Assembly: GCA_002886105.1 (NCBI GenBank)
Contig: CP025776.1
Coordinates: 248,001 to 312,000 of the forward strand
DNA: 64,000 nt
From: Enterobacter sp. EA-1
GTDB lineage: Bacteria > Pseudomonadota > Gammaproteobacteria > Enterobacterales > Enterobacteriaceae
Direction of reading: 5' to 3'
The notes beneath the pieces were generated by a model. That model was not told the origin of the DNA. It saw nothing but the letters and a program-made list of their open reading frames with translations, and ran no database searches. The position numbers and the translations under genes are program-made. Shown one piece after another: positions 56,137-64,000 of the stretch; position 1 is the first letter of the stretch, and each line of letters starts with the position of its first letter.

Positions 56137-56461
56137 ATGAAAAATAAGAGTAAGAAAAATATTGGAAGAATTAAAAGAAGTTACGGCTTTTCTGGAAGAA
56201 ATTGTCTCTGTATCAGATAAGATAGGTTCCGGTTTTGGGCATAGTAATGTTACAGCCGCAGCATTATTACTTTTCTTTAATCAATGCAATGTGCTTGACA
56301 AATTGTCCAAAGTAAGGAAATTTTTATACCATGAGTTGGAGGAAAGAATGTCTCCTGATGAATTTGATGAATATTTAGAGGTTGAGACTGCAGTATGGCG
56401 TCCTCCTTATGGCAAAACGGAAGAGGAAATTCTAGAAATGCTAAATAAAGAAAATAATTAA
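56137..56461 (+). CDS. Candidate immunity protein of cassette 4, frameshifted near the start
   Basis: ATG at 56137, 3 bp after the tip stop. MKNKSKK, then in the next frame ILEELKEVTAFLEEIVSVSD, KIGSGFGHSNVTAAALLLFF, NQCNVLDKLSKVRKFLYHEL, EERMSPDEFDEYLEVETAVW and RPPYGKTEEEILEMLNKENN. About 107 residues, helical and acidic. Role inferred from position. Confidence 0.65.
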
Positions 56462-56746
56462 CTCTTGTGAAAGAGGGCATTAAAATTTCTTCAAGAGTTG
56501 ATGAAATGGTTATTAACAATCAGATAAGCAACAATATCGTCATGAGCATACTTTATAGGGCATATCTACTGATTTGGATGTTTTAGGAAAACATGATCTT
56601 TGTTAAATGGCGACACTTGAATATTAGTGCCCGATGTGCCATATAGCAATTTCAAATATCTAATTTTCCAGAATAACCGCATTATGAGTGAAAATGGATT
56701 AATTTGCATTTTCACAAATCTTACATGGAAAAATTCTTATCAAGGT

Positions 56747-57057
56747 TGCTGGATGGGCTGAATACGTATACGTACGTCTTGGATCCGCTGGCTTGGGTGG
56801 ACCCGTTGGGATGGAAGAGCTGTAGATTACAATATATGGGTCGAACTCCCGGTAAAAACTCACGTACTGGTCGGGCAGTCATTCAAAGAATGCTAGAAGA
56901 GGGAAGAATCATCGGTTCTGGGAATAATATGAGGTTTAAAAGTTCAACAGATGGTAAGTGGTATTCTGTAAAAATGACTGATATGGCTCATCTAAAAGAT
57001 GCCGTTACATACTGGAACCAAAAGGAGGCTTTTATGGTGCAAAAACGACAGAAGTAA
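56747..57057 (+). pseudogene. Displaced rhs C-terminal cassette 5
   Basis: Only the last 70 bp of the core remain (GLNTYTYVLDPLAWVDPLGW). The tip reads KSCRLQYMGRTPGKNSRTGR, AVIQRMLEEGRIIGSGNNMR, FKSSTDGKWYSVKMTDMAHL, KDAVTYWNQKEAFMVQKRQK then TAA. The GRTPGKNSRTGRAVIQRM pattern and spaced histidine recall small nuclease-type Rhs tips, but I cannot name the family. A following ATG-started gene is its probable antidote. Confidence 0.7.
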
Positions 57058-57202
57058 GAGCATGGATGAGAGCCCCAATAATTACGAGCTTAAATATTTT
57101 TTTAACATAATCGTTCGCAGGGAGAAAACTGCTTATGATTTACAAAGATTCTTCTACACTTATCGGATCTGCTGAGAGTTCATAGTATTTTTAGGGGACA
57201 AT

Positions 57203-57632
57203 ATGAAAGAATTATCAAAAATTGATGCTGAATTGGAAAGCCGTATTATCGATGTTATCTCGGCTGGAAATGAACATGATGATAATAAGGAGTTTAAACG
57301 AAGCAATTAAAAAATATGATGAGGCTTACACTATTTTACCCGAGCCAAAATTCGAGTGGGAAATGATAAGTGCATGGCTGGCTGTTACTTTAATGCATAC
57401 TTGCATTGGGGGATTTTTCAAAAGCAAAAAATGGGCAGATGTTGAGTTAAAATATAGAAGTTCTGATATTGATGTGGGGCCTTTTATGGATATCGGTATG
57501 GCTGCATATGAGCTTGGACAACTCGATGAAGCTTATAAAAATTTTGAGGTGGCTTATGGTTATGGTAAGGAAAGGCCGTTTAAAGGGTACCCTAAAAAGT
57601 ATTTGGAGTTTTATCTTGAAAAAAATAAATGA
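57203..57632 (+). CDS. TPR-like candidate immunity protein of cassette 5, frameshifted
   Basis: AGGGG lies upstream of the ATG at 57203. MKELSKIDAELESRIIDVIS, AGNEHDDNKEFNEAIKKYDE, AYTILPEPKFEWEMISAWLA, VTLMHTCIGGFFKSKKWADV, ELKYRSSDIDVGPFMDIGMA, AYELGQLDEAYKNFEVAYGY and LEFYLEKNK. Two TPR-like helical hairpins (residues ~28-60 and ~95-125). One indel near 57290. About 143 residues. Confidence 0.65.
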
Positions 57633-57849
57633 CACTGAGTTACTATTTTTATAGCGTTCTACCTAGTTTGCTGACGATGAAAATACAGTGCTTGGGTAGG
57701 CTAATATTTTCATATTGTGGAGTGTATTCCTAAAGGTCGTAAGATATTTCCTTAGATATATCACTAGTTATTTGTTTTTATCCCACAGAAGAGTGTGAGT
57801 TTATTGGTTTTTATTATCATATCAGTGCATCTTTTCCTTATTAATTTTG

Positions 57850-57945
57850 ACTGGGATATCCCGCAGAACCTGCGTTTCCCGAGGGTCAGTACCGGACCGT
57901 GAAACGTGACTGCACTACAACACCTTCCGCTATTATGACCCGAAC
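57850..57945 (+). repeat. Short rhs core remnant 6
   Basis: About 95 bp matching the core repeat (GACTGGGATATCCCGCAGAA, then CTGCACTACAACACCTTCCG and CTATTATGACC). It breaks off directly into AT-rich sequence with no toxin tip. Confidence 0.8.
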
Positions 57946-57992
57946 TTGTATTTAGGATGCCAAAATAAAAGATGTAATATCGTGATGTGATT

Positions 57993-58290
57993 ATGTCATT
58001 AGATTTCTATATAAATATAGAACATGAAGTTTTTCATTTTGATATCAGTGAGTCTTTACATTCCATGATTTTTTTCTAACGCTACAAGATGGAGTGGTTT
58101 TAAACAACTTAGGAAAATAAAGGATTATTATCGCGCCGATTGCATCTTAAATAATGATGATGCGATTATATTTATTCATGAGTTGATTGAGGTCTGTGAA
58201 ATAAATTCATTAAATGGTGTTGATACGGGAAAAATAAAAATATTAATAAAGGGTAATAACGTGAAATATTTAAGAATTAGTAGTGATTAA
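57993..58290 (+). CDS. Orphan immunity-like protein, frameshifted
   Basis: MSLDFYINIEHEVFHFDISE, SLHSMIF, then after one T too many (T7 near 58070) SNATRWSGFKQLRKIKDYYR, ADCILNNDDAIIFIHELIEV, CEINSLNGVDTGKIKILINK and GNNVKYLRISSD. About 98 residues. Its toxin tip is missing: only core remnant 6 lies upstream. Class unknown. Confidence 0.6.
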
Positions 58291-58591
58291 TAAATGTTAA
58301 GTTGGAAATAATATTCACGCTTCTCCCAATCTATTATGAAATAATACGGCTCCGGTTTATTGCCGCTGTAAGGACTGTCTAACCCGCGTAAGTAGTCAAG
58401 GAAGCCGACCCATAACCCACTCTCGGCGCTGAATTTCATACGCTCCTGTTTGATAAATGCCCATCCGCATCCGGGCAGACGCCCATCAGCGGAACACGGC
58501 TGATAATGTCACGCCTGTTCGGGGATACGAATAACAACCCGCCGGTACAGACACCACTGATCACAAGCAATCGCAGTACGTTCGCCAGCAT
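58287..58591 (-). CDS. Hypothetical exported small protein, frameshifted
   Basis: MLANVLRLLVISGVCTGGLL with FVSPNRRDIISRVPLMGVCP looks like a signal-peptide start. After an indel near 58465 follow GWAFIKQERMKFSAESGLWV, GFLDYLRGLDSPYSGNKPEP and YYFIIDWEKREYYFQLNIY with TAA 58287-58289. About 101 residues. It is convergent with, and overlaps by a few bases, the end of the immunity-like gene. No family named. Confidence 0.45.
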
Positions 58592-59126
58592 CTATTAGCA
58601 GTCGCAAGAGTAAGGAACCGATCTGCGTAGTGCAAACGATCTGGCCGGGGACTGAGGCGATTGCCTTATGTTCGTCAGAGTGATTGGCGGAAACAGGTAC
58701 GACAACAGCGGGTACATACCGACCCTCGGCATTTTTCCGCAGACGATGCGGTAAGCGCTTCGCGCATCCCGAACGGGAGCACGATGTCAGGCTCTGTCCT
58801 CGGATGAGGTACGAACGGGATGCTGGCGAATCCGACCAAAAGAACCCCGATATTCCTGAATCCTCGTTCAGTTTTCGCTACTCGAATGAATTATCCTAAA
58901 AATCGCGCAGGACATGGGCACGAAATAATACAAAACCGGTGTGATTATGATCAGAATAAATAGTTAGAATAAAAATAGACACATTTATTAATGATCTGCA
59001 CGGCCACTACTCTGTGTGTTTTGTTCCCTGTCGATGCTCAAAATGAAGCAATAGTGCGGATGAAATTGCTCAGCTAAAAAGATCGCCTAATGTCAATACA
59101 GGCTCCGTTAGCGGTATTTGCAGGGT
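58592..59126. other. Non-coding or degraded stretch
   Basis: The part at 58600-58900 is GC-richer and keeps open frames on both strands (for example VLPFGMREALTASSAEK on the minus strand), which suggests the remains of a gene. The part at 58920-59126 is AT-rich with nothing recognisable. Confidence 0.35.
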
Positions 59127-59140
59127 AGAGAGGGATCGCA

Positions 59141-59650
59141 TGGTCGACATAAATGCAGATATCATCAGTTTTAAATCAATGGGCAATGTCTGTTTAGGGC
59201 AGTCGATCGATTTTTATCCTCGATGACATATTCAGCCGCTATGATGTGGATATTAAACAATATTCTCTGCCGTTTCCGTCAGAAGAAAAAGGCATGGTTA
59301 TACGCTCGATCACGGCGCGTTGATTATCTCGACTACGCCAGACGATATTATCGTGTCGGTGGGTGGCAACGAAGATTACTGCGGAAAGTACAACGGCACG
59401 TTATACCCCGGTATGACGATGGAAGCGCTTATCCGGCATGCCAAAGAGCTGCGCATTGTTAATGGTTCGCTGATTGTTGATGGGGATTACGGGCTGTCGT
59501 TTTCTCTGCCCGCGCCGTATGACGAAATCGCCGATGTCATTCAGCAAATCCCGCTCGATCTACCGCTGAATGAAATTTATGTGTGCGACCACTCCGCCCC
59601 ACCGGGCGCCGAAGCAAAAGAAAAAACGATCGTGAACCTTCCCCGCGCCG
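59141..59650 (+). CDS. Hypothetical cytoplasmic protein, possible immunity protein, frameshifted
   Basis: MVDINADIISFKSMGNVCLG, QSIDFYLDDIFSRYDVDIKQ, YSLPFPSEEKG, then LDHGALIISTTPDDIIVSVG, GNEDYCGKYNGTLYPGMTME, ALIRHAKELRIVNGSLIVDG, DYGLSFSLPAPYDEIADVIQ and PLDLPLNEIYVCDHS. Breaks near 59218 and 59295. About 160 residues. The exact end is unclear: the frame stays open past 59650, but a G/C hairpin near 59641-59661 suggests a stop close by. No family recognised; size and place fit an immunity gene. Confidence 0.5.
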
Positions 59651-59670
59651 GGTGCGCGGGGAACGGCGTG

Positions 59671-61061
59671 TTATGGCGAGCAGGAACCGTCAATGGTTTG
59701 CTGAGCCCCGCTAATCATCTCATACCCCTGATCTTCCAGCTGTTGCCATGTCGGGCGAACTTTACAGGCCTGCGCGACGCGAACCGTAATTTCTCCCAGC
59801 AGTTTGGCGCCTTTACCGGAGCTACAAATACCCGCGTCTGACGATTGCGCCTGCGCGCCTATCTTCTCTGCCGCTTCAGTGCCTTTGCGCTCGGCGGTAT
59901 CACAATCACCGCTCAGGTCGATAGCCATCGCTTCTGACGACAGCGCCGGTCTGGCTCCGCTGCTGCCCGCAGAAGAAGCGGTCGCGGTGGAACCGGAAGA
60001 GGACGACGAATAACTGCTGTTGCTGCTGGCATTCGCGTCCAGCGCTGCCTCCGGTTCAGCGACGCACCGACAGCCTGCGAAACACTGCCGCCGGAGGCAT
60101 GCGCTACGATGGCGCTGCTGGCGACGCTGGTAAACGCGTTGACCAGCATATCGGCCTGCGATGGCTGCTGCGCTTCTTGCTGGCTGCCTGAGCGCGCTCC
60201 GCTTCCGCCTGCGCCTGCTGCGCAGCGTATTGCTGGTTGCTTACCTCCGTTTTATGGCGCGTGCCCGCCAGTGCGGCGGTGGCGTCAGACATATCGCCAA
60301 AGCCTTTCTTCTTCAGAATGGCCGCCACTTCGCTGAGTTTATTGCTGTCGGCGACAACGCGGTGGCCCTCATCAACACTGCCCCATGCGCCGTTCAGCGT
60401 GGACCACTGCGTTCCCGGTGCGGCTGGCCAGTTTGTTATTTTTCAGGTCCCGCGCCGGAGTTCATCGCTGCGGTATACATATCATTGCTTGCCAGCGGCG
60501 TCAGGTTGAGCGCGGTGACGAATTTATCCAGCAACGTTTTGGAGACATCGCCAATTTCGCTGTGGGTTTTGTAAGAGGATGCATACAGGTAATTCGCATG
60601 CGCAGTGCCTAATTCACGGGCATAACGCGTCACCAGCGACTCATAATTGGTCAGGGTGCTGATGGCCTGCGTTTTATTACTGCTGGCCTGTTGTTTTGCC
60701 AGCCCGCTATAGTATTGATATTGCGTAAGAAGATGATAGAAATAATCTTTAATATCACTGGTGGCGAATTGCTGCTCGGTGAATTTAATTAAATTCACAT
60801 AGTCTTTATCGTCATATAATTTTTAAATAATCCGGTGTCGTAATCCATAACAGCATTGGTGACTTTATATTCCGTCCGGCTGGAATAGCAAAGTTGCAAC
60901 ATTAACTGACGATTATTCAGATAGGCATCGTAGTTTTTATTATTAATGGCATTTTGCCCGGCGGTGAAGGCATTATTACAGGCTGTGTTGTCATAGGAAG
61001 CGCAGCCTGATAAAAGCAGTGCGCAGCCAGCAACCACAACGGATGCTTTCAGTGCTATCAT
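59671..61061 (-). CDS. Hypothetical lipoprotein, frameshifted
   Basis: About 460 residues. It starts MIALKASVVVAGCALLLSGC with a clear lipobox (LLSGC, lipidated Cys at residue 20). The mature part is helical: ACNNAFTAGQNAINNKNYDA, LIKFTEQQFATSDIKDYFYH, QQASSNKTQAISTLTNYESL, HANYLYASSYKTHSEIGDVS, KTLLDKFVTALNLTPLASND. Then come an Ala/Gln-rich coiled-coil segment (QQYAAQQAQAEAERAQAASK), a Ser/Ala-rich low-complexity linker near 59950-60040 and the C-terminal AMAIDLSGDCDTAERKGTEA ending IDGSCSP. Several indels (60820, 60440, 60180, 60060, 59935). Function unknown. Confidence 0.7.
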
Positions 61062-61421
61062 GGAGTTAACCTCGAACTATAATTATTTGTTTTTACTATT
61101 TGGCTAATAATTGCTGTGATAATAAATGCGTAAATTCAGGTTGCAGGTGGGCCTTCTTGGAAAAAATAGATAGCGGAATTATACGAATAAAATTACATAT
61201 TTGTTATATATTGGAAATATCTTGTTACTAATATTGTTGCGCAATGTTATATTTACCCAATGAAACTATATAGTTAGCGAAACGAATAACTTTTCGATAA
61301 AAGAAAAACGCAAAAATGCGCGGATCCTCCGCCATCAGGGACTGACGGCGCGGTTGCGTCCCCATATACTGTGAAAAACAAGACGTTATCAGTTATTTCA
61401 TTAAAACAGACAGGGTAAGGG
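61062..61421. other. AT-rich divergent promoter region
   Basis: About 360 bp between the lipoprotein and the transporter, strongly AT-rich at 61080-61270; no gene seen. Confidence 0.45.
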
Positions 61422-62403
61422 ATGGATACGGCGGAATTTTTTCGGGCAACTCGCGCAGCAACTGCTCCTCTCTGCGCCGCTCTTTTACTGATCGCGCTGG
61501 GATATGGCTTAGGCCGCTTTGCCGGTTGGCCGGAGTCGGTCAACGAGGGGTTAAATCGCTTCTGCTTTAATGTGGCGATTCCTTGCATGCTGTTCAAAGT
61601 CATGAGTAAGTTTTATCAAAGTCCGCCGGTGGATATGCGGCTGCTGATCGCCTATTTCGGCAGTTGCACCGGTCATCTATGTTATTGGCCGCGTGGTGGC
61701 GAAAAACCTGTTCCATCTGGATGCAATTTCCGGCTCGGTGTTTGGCCCTCGGGCGGCATATTTTCCAACAACGTGATGCTCGGTATTCCGGTGGCTATCA
61801 TTCTGCTTGGTCAGGCGAGCCCGGCGTCGGTGGCGCTGGTGCTGGTGTTTAACAGCCTGATTTTGTGGACGCTGGTGACCGTGTCTGTCGAGTGGGCGCA
61901 GAACGGCAGTTTCTCGGCACGTGGCATTGGCAAGACGCTGGTAAGCGTGCTGCGTAACCCGATCATTATTGGCATCTTCACCGGGTTTTTCTGGAGTTTT
62001 GCGCTGCACCGCCCGTTGCCGCAGTTTCTGGACAGCCCGGTCAGCATGGTGGCGCAGGTTGCCGCACCGTTAACGCTGATCACCCTTGGCATGAGCCTCT
62101 CGCGCTATCAAATTCGCAAAGGCCTGCGTGAGAGCAGCGCCATTTGTTTGCTCAAACTGCTGTTGATGCCGGGGCTTATCTGGGCGGCGGCATACCTGTT
62201 GCATCTGCCGCGGGCGGAAAGTCAGGTGGTGGTGTTGCTGGGGGTCGATGGCGGTGGGGGTGAACGTCTATCTGATGGCGCAAAAATTCCAGTGCTGTAA
62301 GGCGCGACCGCGACCAGCATGCTGCTGTCCACTCTCCTTTCTACGGTAACGACGCCGCTGTTTATGATCCTGATGGGGCATTTTTTATCCCGACTGGCCC
62401 TGA
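61422..62403 (+). CDS. AEC (auxin efflux carrier) family transporter, frameshifted
   Basis: Ten-helix inner-membrane permease of the AEC family, members of which export malate, malonate or related acids. MDTAEFFRATRAATAPLCAA, LLLIALGYGLGRFAGWPESV, NEGLNRFCFNVAIPCMLFKV, GGIFSNNVMLGIPVAIILLG, SLILWTLVTVSVEWAQ, SVLRNPIIIGIFTGFFWSFA, VAAPLTLITLGMSLSRYQIR and LLSTLLSTVTTPLFMILMG. Breaks near 61670, 61745, 62246 and 62290 (CCAGG read as CCAG). There is also a TAA at 62298-62300 that would still be in frame after correction, at a place where homologues have a sense codon. The end is set at the TGA beside the CTGGCC/GGCCAG hairpin and is uncertain. Confidence 0.78.
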
Positions 62404-62419
62404 GGCCAGCCGGAACCGG

Positions 62420-63218
62420 TCAGACAATATCGTCCACCACGCCGCCGTCCACGCGCAGCGCTGCGCCGGAGGTGGCGGAAGCCTGTTGCGAGCAGACATA
62501 CACCACCATATTCGCCACTTCTTCCAACCGTGGCGGCGCGCTGGATAACTGAACTCGGGCGATGGGCCATCACAAACTCTTTCGCCAGCGTCTCCAGCGG
62601 CTTGCCGGTTTTTTCAATTTCCTCTTTCATCATCTCCGCAAAGCCGTCGGACATGGTCGGCCCCGGCAAGACGCTGTTGACGGTCACGCCGCTGCCGGCG
62701 ACAAATTTTGCCAGCCCGCGTGCCAGCGACAGTTGCGCCGTCTTGGTCACGCCGTAGTGGATCATGTCCGCCGGGATATTGAGCGCCGATTCAGACGAGA
62801 TAAATACCACCCGTCCCCACTGTTTTTTCACCATCGCCGGGGAGTAACGCGCGGGAGAGGCGCACGCCAGACATCACATTGGTCTGCCAGTAGTTTTCCC
62901 GGCAGTCTCATCATCGGTGGCGTAAAAATCCTGCGGGCCGTAAATCCCGGCGTTATTCACCAGAATGTCCACGTCACCCGCCGCGTTGAGCAACGCCTCC
63001 ACGCCCTGCGCAGAGCCCAGATCGGCGATAGCGGTGCGCAATGTTGCGCCCGGAACCTGCGTTGCCAGCGCGGCTTGCGCTTTACGGGTTGAACCTTCGC
63101 TGCGCCCGTTAAGGATCACCGCCGCGCCGCTTTCCGCCAGCCCTTTGGCAATCGCAAAACCAATACCGCCCGTCGACGCCGTCACCAGCGCCACTTTTCC
63201 GCTGAGATCAATCTTCAT
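62420..63218 (-). CDS. SDR-family oxidoreductase, frameshifted
   Basis: Short-chain dehydrogenase/reductase. ATG at 63218 (AGGAG upstream) gives MKIDLSGKVALVTASTGGIG followed by FAIAKGLAESGAAVILNGRS, VDILVNNAGIYGPQDFYATD, WGRVVFISSESALNIPADMI, HYGVTKTAQLSLARGLAKFV (Tyr-x3-Lys) and GSGVTVNSVLPGPTMSDGFA. The corrected end is SGAALRVDGGVVDDIV with TGA at 62420-62422. Indels near 62895, 62845 and 62540. An upstream in-frame ATG at 63290 adds residues not typical of SDRs and lacks a ribosome-binding site. Substrate unknown. Confidence 0.87.
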
Positions 63219-63441
63219 CGTCTGCTCCTGATGTGAGGGATTTAACCAATGGATCAAGGCTAGCACCTGAGCGAGAGCGCGCATTGCCAATTGTTGCCTG
63301 ATTACGCGTGTGCACTGGCTTATGCAATTTGCAGCATTGCTTTTCTGGTTTTATTGCTTCCCTCGTTTTCCGTGCTCTAACAGAATGGAATTCACACAAT
63401 ATATTTGGCAGTTATTTTCTTTTCAGGGGACAGACCACAAT

Positions 63442-64000
63442 ATGAATAAATACGGCGTATTCTCCATTCTCCTCGCAATAAGTGGCGTGCAACAGGTTAA
63501 TGCCGCAGAACAGAGCGTTCCGGCGCAAACCACGTTTACTATTGCGGCAGATGCGTCGCTAAAAGCGAAATTACCGCAGGAGGTCATCCAGCGCGGTTAT
63601 ATTATTGCGGGCACCAACCCAAATACGCCGCCAACAACGTTTTATCAGGAAGATAATAAAACGCTGGCCGGGCGCGAAATCGATATTATGACCGCGGTTG
63701 CCGAACGCCTCGGCGTGAAAGTGCAGTGGCACGATACCGGCGGTTTCGACAATATTATTCCGGGGCTGAAATCCGGCCGCTACGATGTGGCGCTCGCCAA
63801 CATTAATGCCACCCAAAAGCGCACCGGAGCAGGTGGATTTCGTCAGCTATTACGATGCGTCCCGCCTTGGCATTATCTCCCGTCAGGATGCAAACATTCC
63901 CGCCTTTACCGAACTGACGCAGGTGTGCGGCAAAGAGATTGGCGCAGGTGCGGGCACCACGCAAATCAACCGTCTGAACGAAGGCAGCAAAGCGTGAAGC
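63442..64000 (+). CDS. Amino-acid ABC transporter substrate-binding protein (family 3), partial
   Basis: Periplasmic solute-binding protein cut by the window end. Signal peptide MNKYGVFSILLAISGVQQVN followed by AAE. Then TIAADASLKAKLPQEVIQRG, YIIAGTNPNTPPTTFYQEDN, KTLAGREIDIMTAVAERLGV and KVQWHDTGGFDNIIPGLKSG RYDVALANINAT, the family-3 lobe I pattern. After an indel near 63825 it continues EQVDFVSYYDASRLGIISRQ, DANIPAFTELTQVCGKEIGA. Ligand unknown; likely first gene of a transporter operon beyond the window. Confidence 0.85.
   Translation, partial: MNKYGVFSILLAISGVQQVNAAEQSVPAQTTFTIAADASLKAKLPQEVIQRGYIIAGTNPNTPPTTFYQEDNKTLAGREIDIMTAVAERLGVKVQWHDTGGFDNIIPGLKSGRYDVALANINATQKRTGAGGFRQLLRCVPPWHYLPSGCKHSRLYRTDAGVRQRDWRRCGHHANQPSERRQQSVK

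Noticed and set aside
51440-57945. CRISPR-like direct repeats
   Set aside because: The repeats are long, coding, unequal in length and separated by genes; they are rhs core ends.

Overview
The window is a piece of an Enterobacteriaceae chromosome. It runs along the stretch that in E. coli K-12 holds bcsC, dctA, kdgK, treF, gor, prlC, uspA and pitA, with accessory genes between them. Gene content and a speF/potE/agmatine-catabolism insert suggest an Enterobacter/Kosakonia-like species, but I cannot fix the genus. Nearly every gene is split by small indels, many of them at CCWGG (Dcm) sites. I read this as systematic consensus error in an unpolished long-read assembly, not mass gene decay. Broken chromosomal genes are therefore given as single CDS spanning all their frames.

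Layout, left half: the end of bcsC (cellulose export), pdeK and pdeH (c-di-GMP phosphodiesterases; pdeH has a textbook sigma-28 promoter), dctA, yhjJ, kdgK, yhjG (AsmA-like), yhjE (MFS), yhjD, yhjC (LysR) with a divergent SDR, a BOF-family periplasmic protein, a GNAT, a HEPN/ankyrin-like membrane protein and treF. A polyamine island follows: GNAT, aguA-aguB with a divergent LysR, then potE-speF with an intact ornithine-sensing leader peptide speFL. Agmatine to putrescine (AguA, AguB), ornithine to putrescine (SpeF) and putrescine/ornithine exchange (PotE) are thus encoded side by side.

Middle: gor, rlmJ, a periplasmic PAP2 acid phosphatase, prlC-rsmJ, uspA/uspB (divergent), an IS200-type element beside the pitA terminator, pitA and yhiN. 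After yhiN the accessory region begins with small unknown genes, a histidine phosphatase, a TPR/ATP-grasp + SerC-like pair and a GNAT.

Right half: a type VI secretion cargo locus, vgrG - DUF1795 (Eag) chaperone - rhs with PRE-PAAR/PAAR domains. The Rhs C-terminal toxin resembles an R-S-E ADP-ribosyltransferase. It is followed by a small immunity-like gene and, 1 bp further on, a NADAR (YbiA-like) ADP-ribose hydrolase-family gene. Four displaced rhs C-terminal cassettes plus a short core remnant follow, most with a candidate immunity gene. They are AT-rich, each preceded by a copy of the end of the rhs core, and one is a HYD1-type ADP-ribosyltransferase. The window closes with an orphan immunity-like gene, a lipoprotein, an AEC-family transporter, an SDR and the start of an amino-acid ABC transporter binding protein. 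No tRNA, rRNA or CRISPR array was seen.
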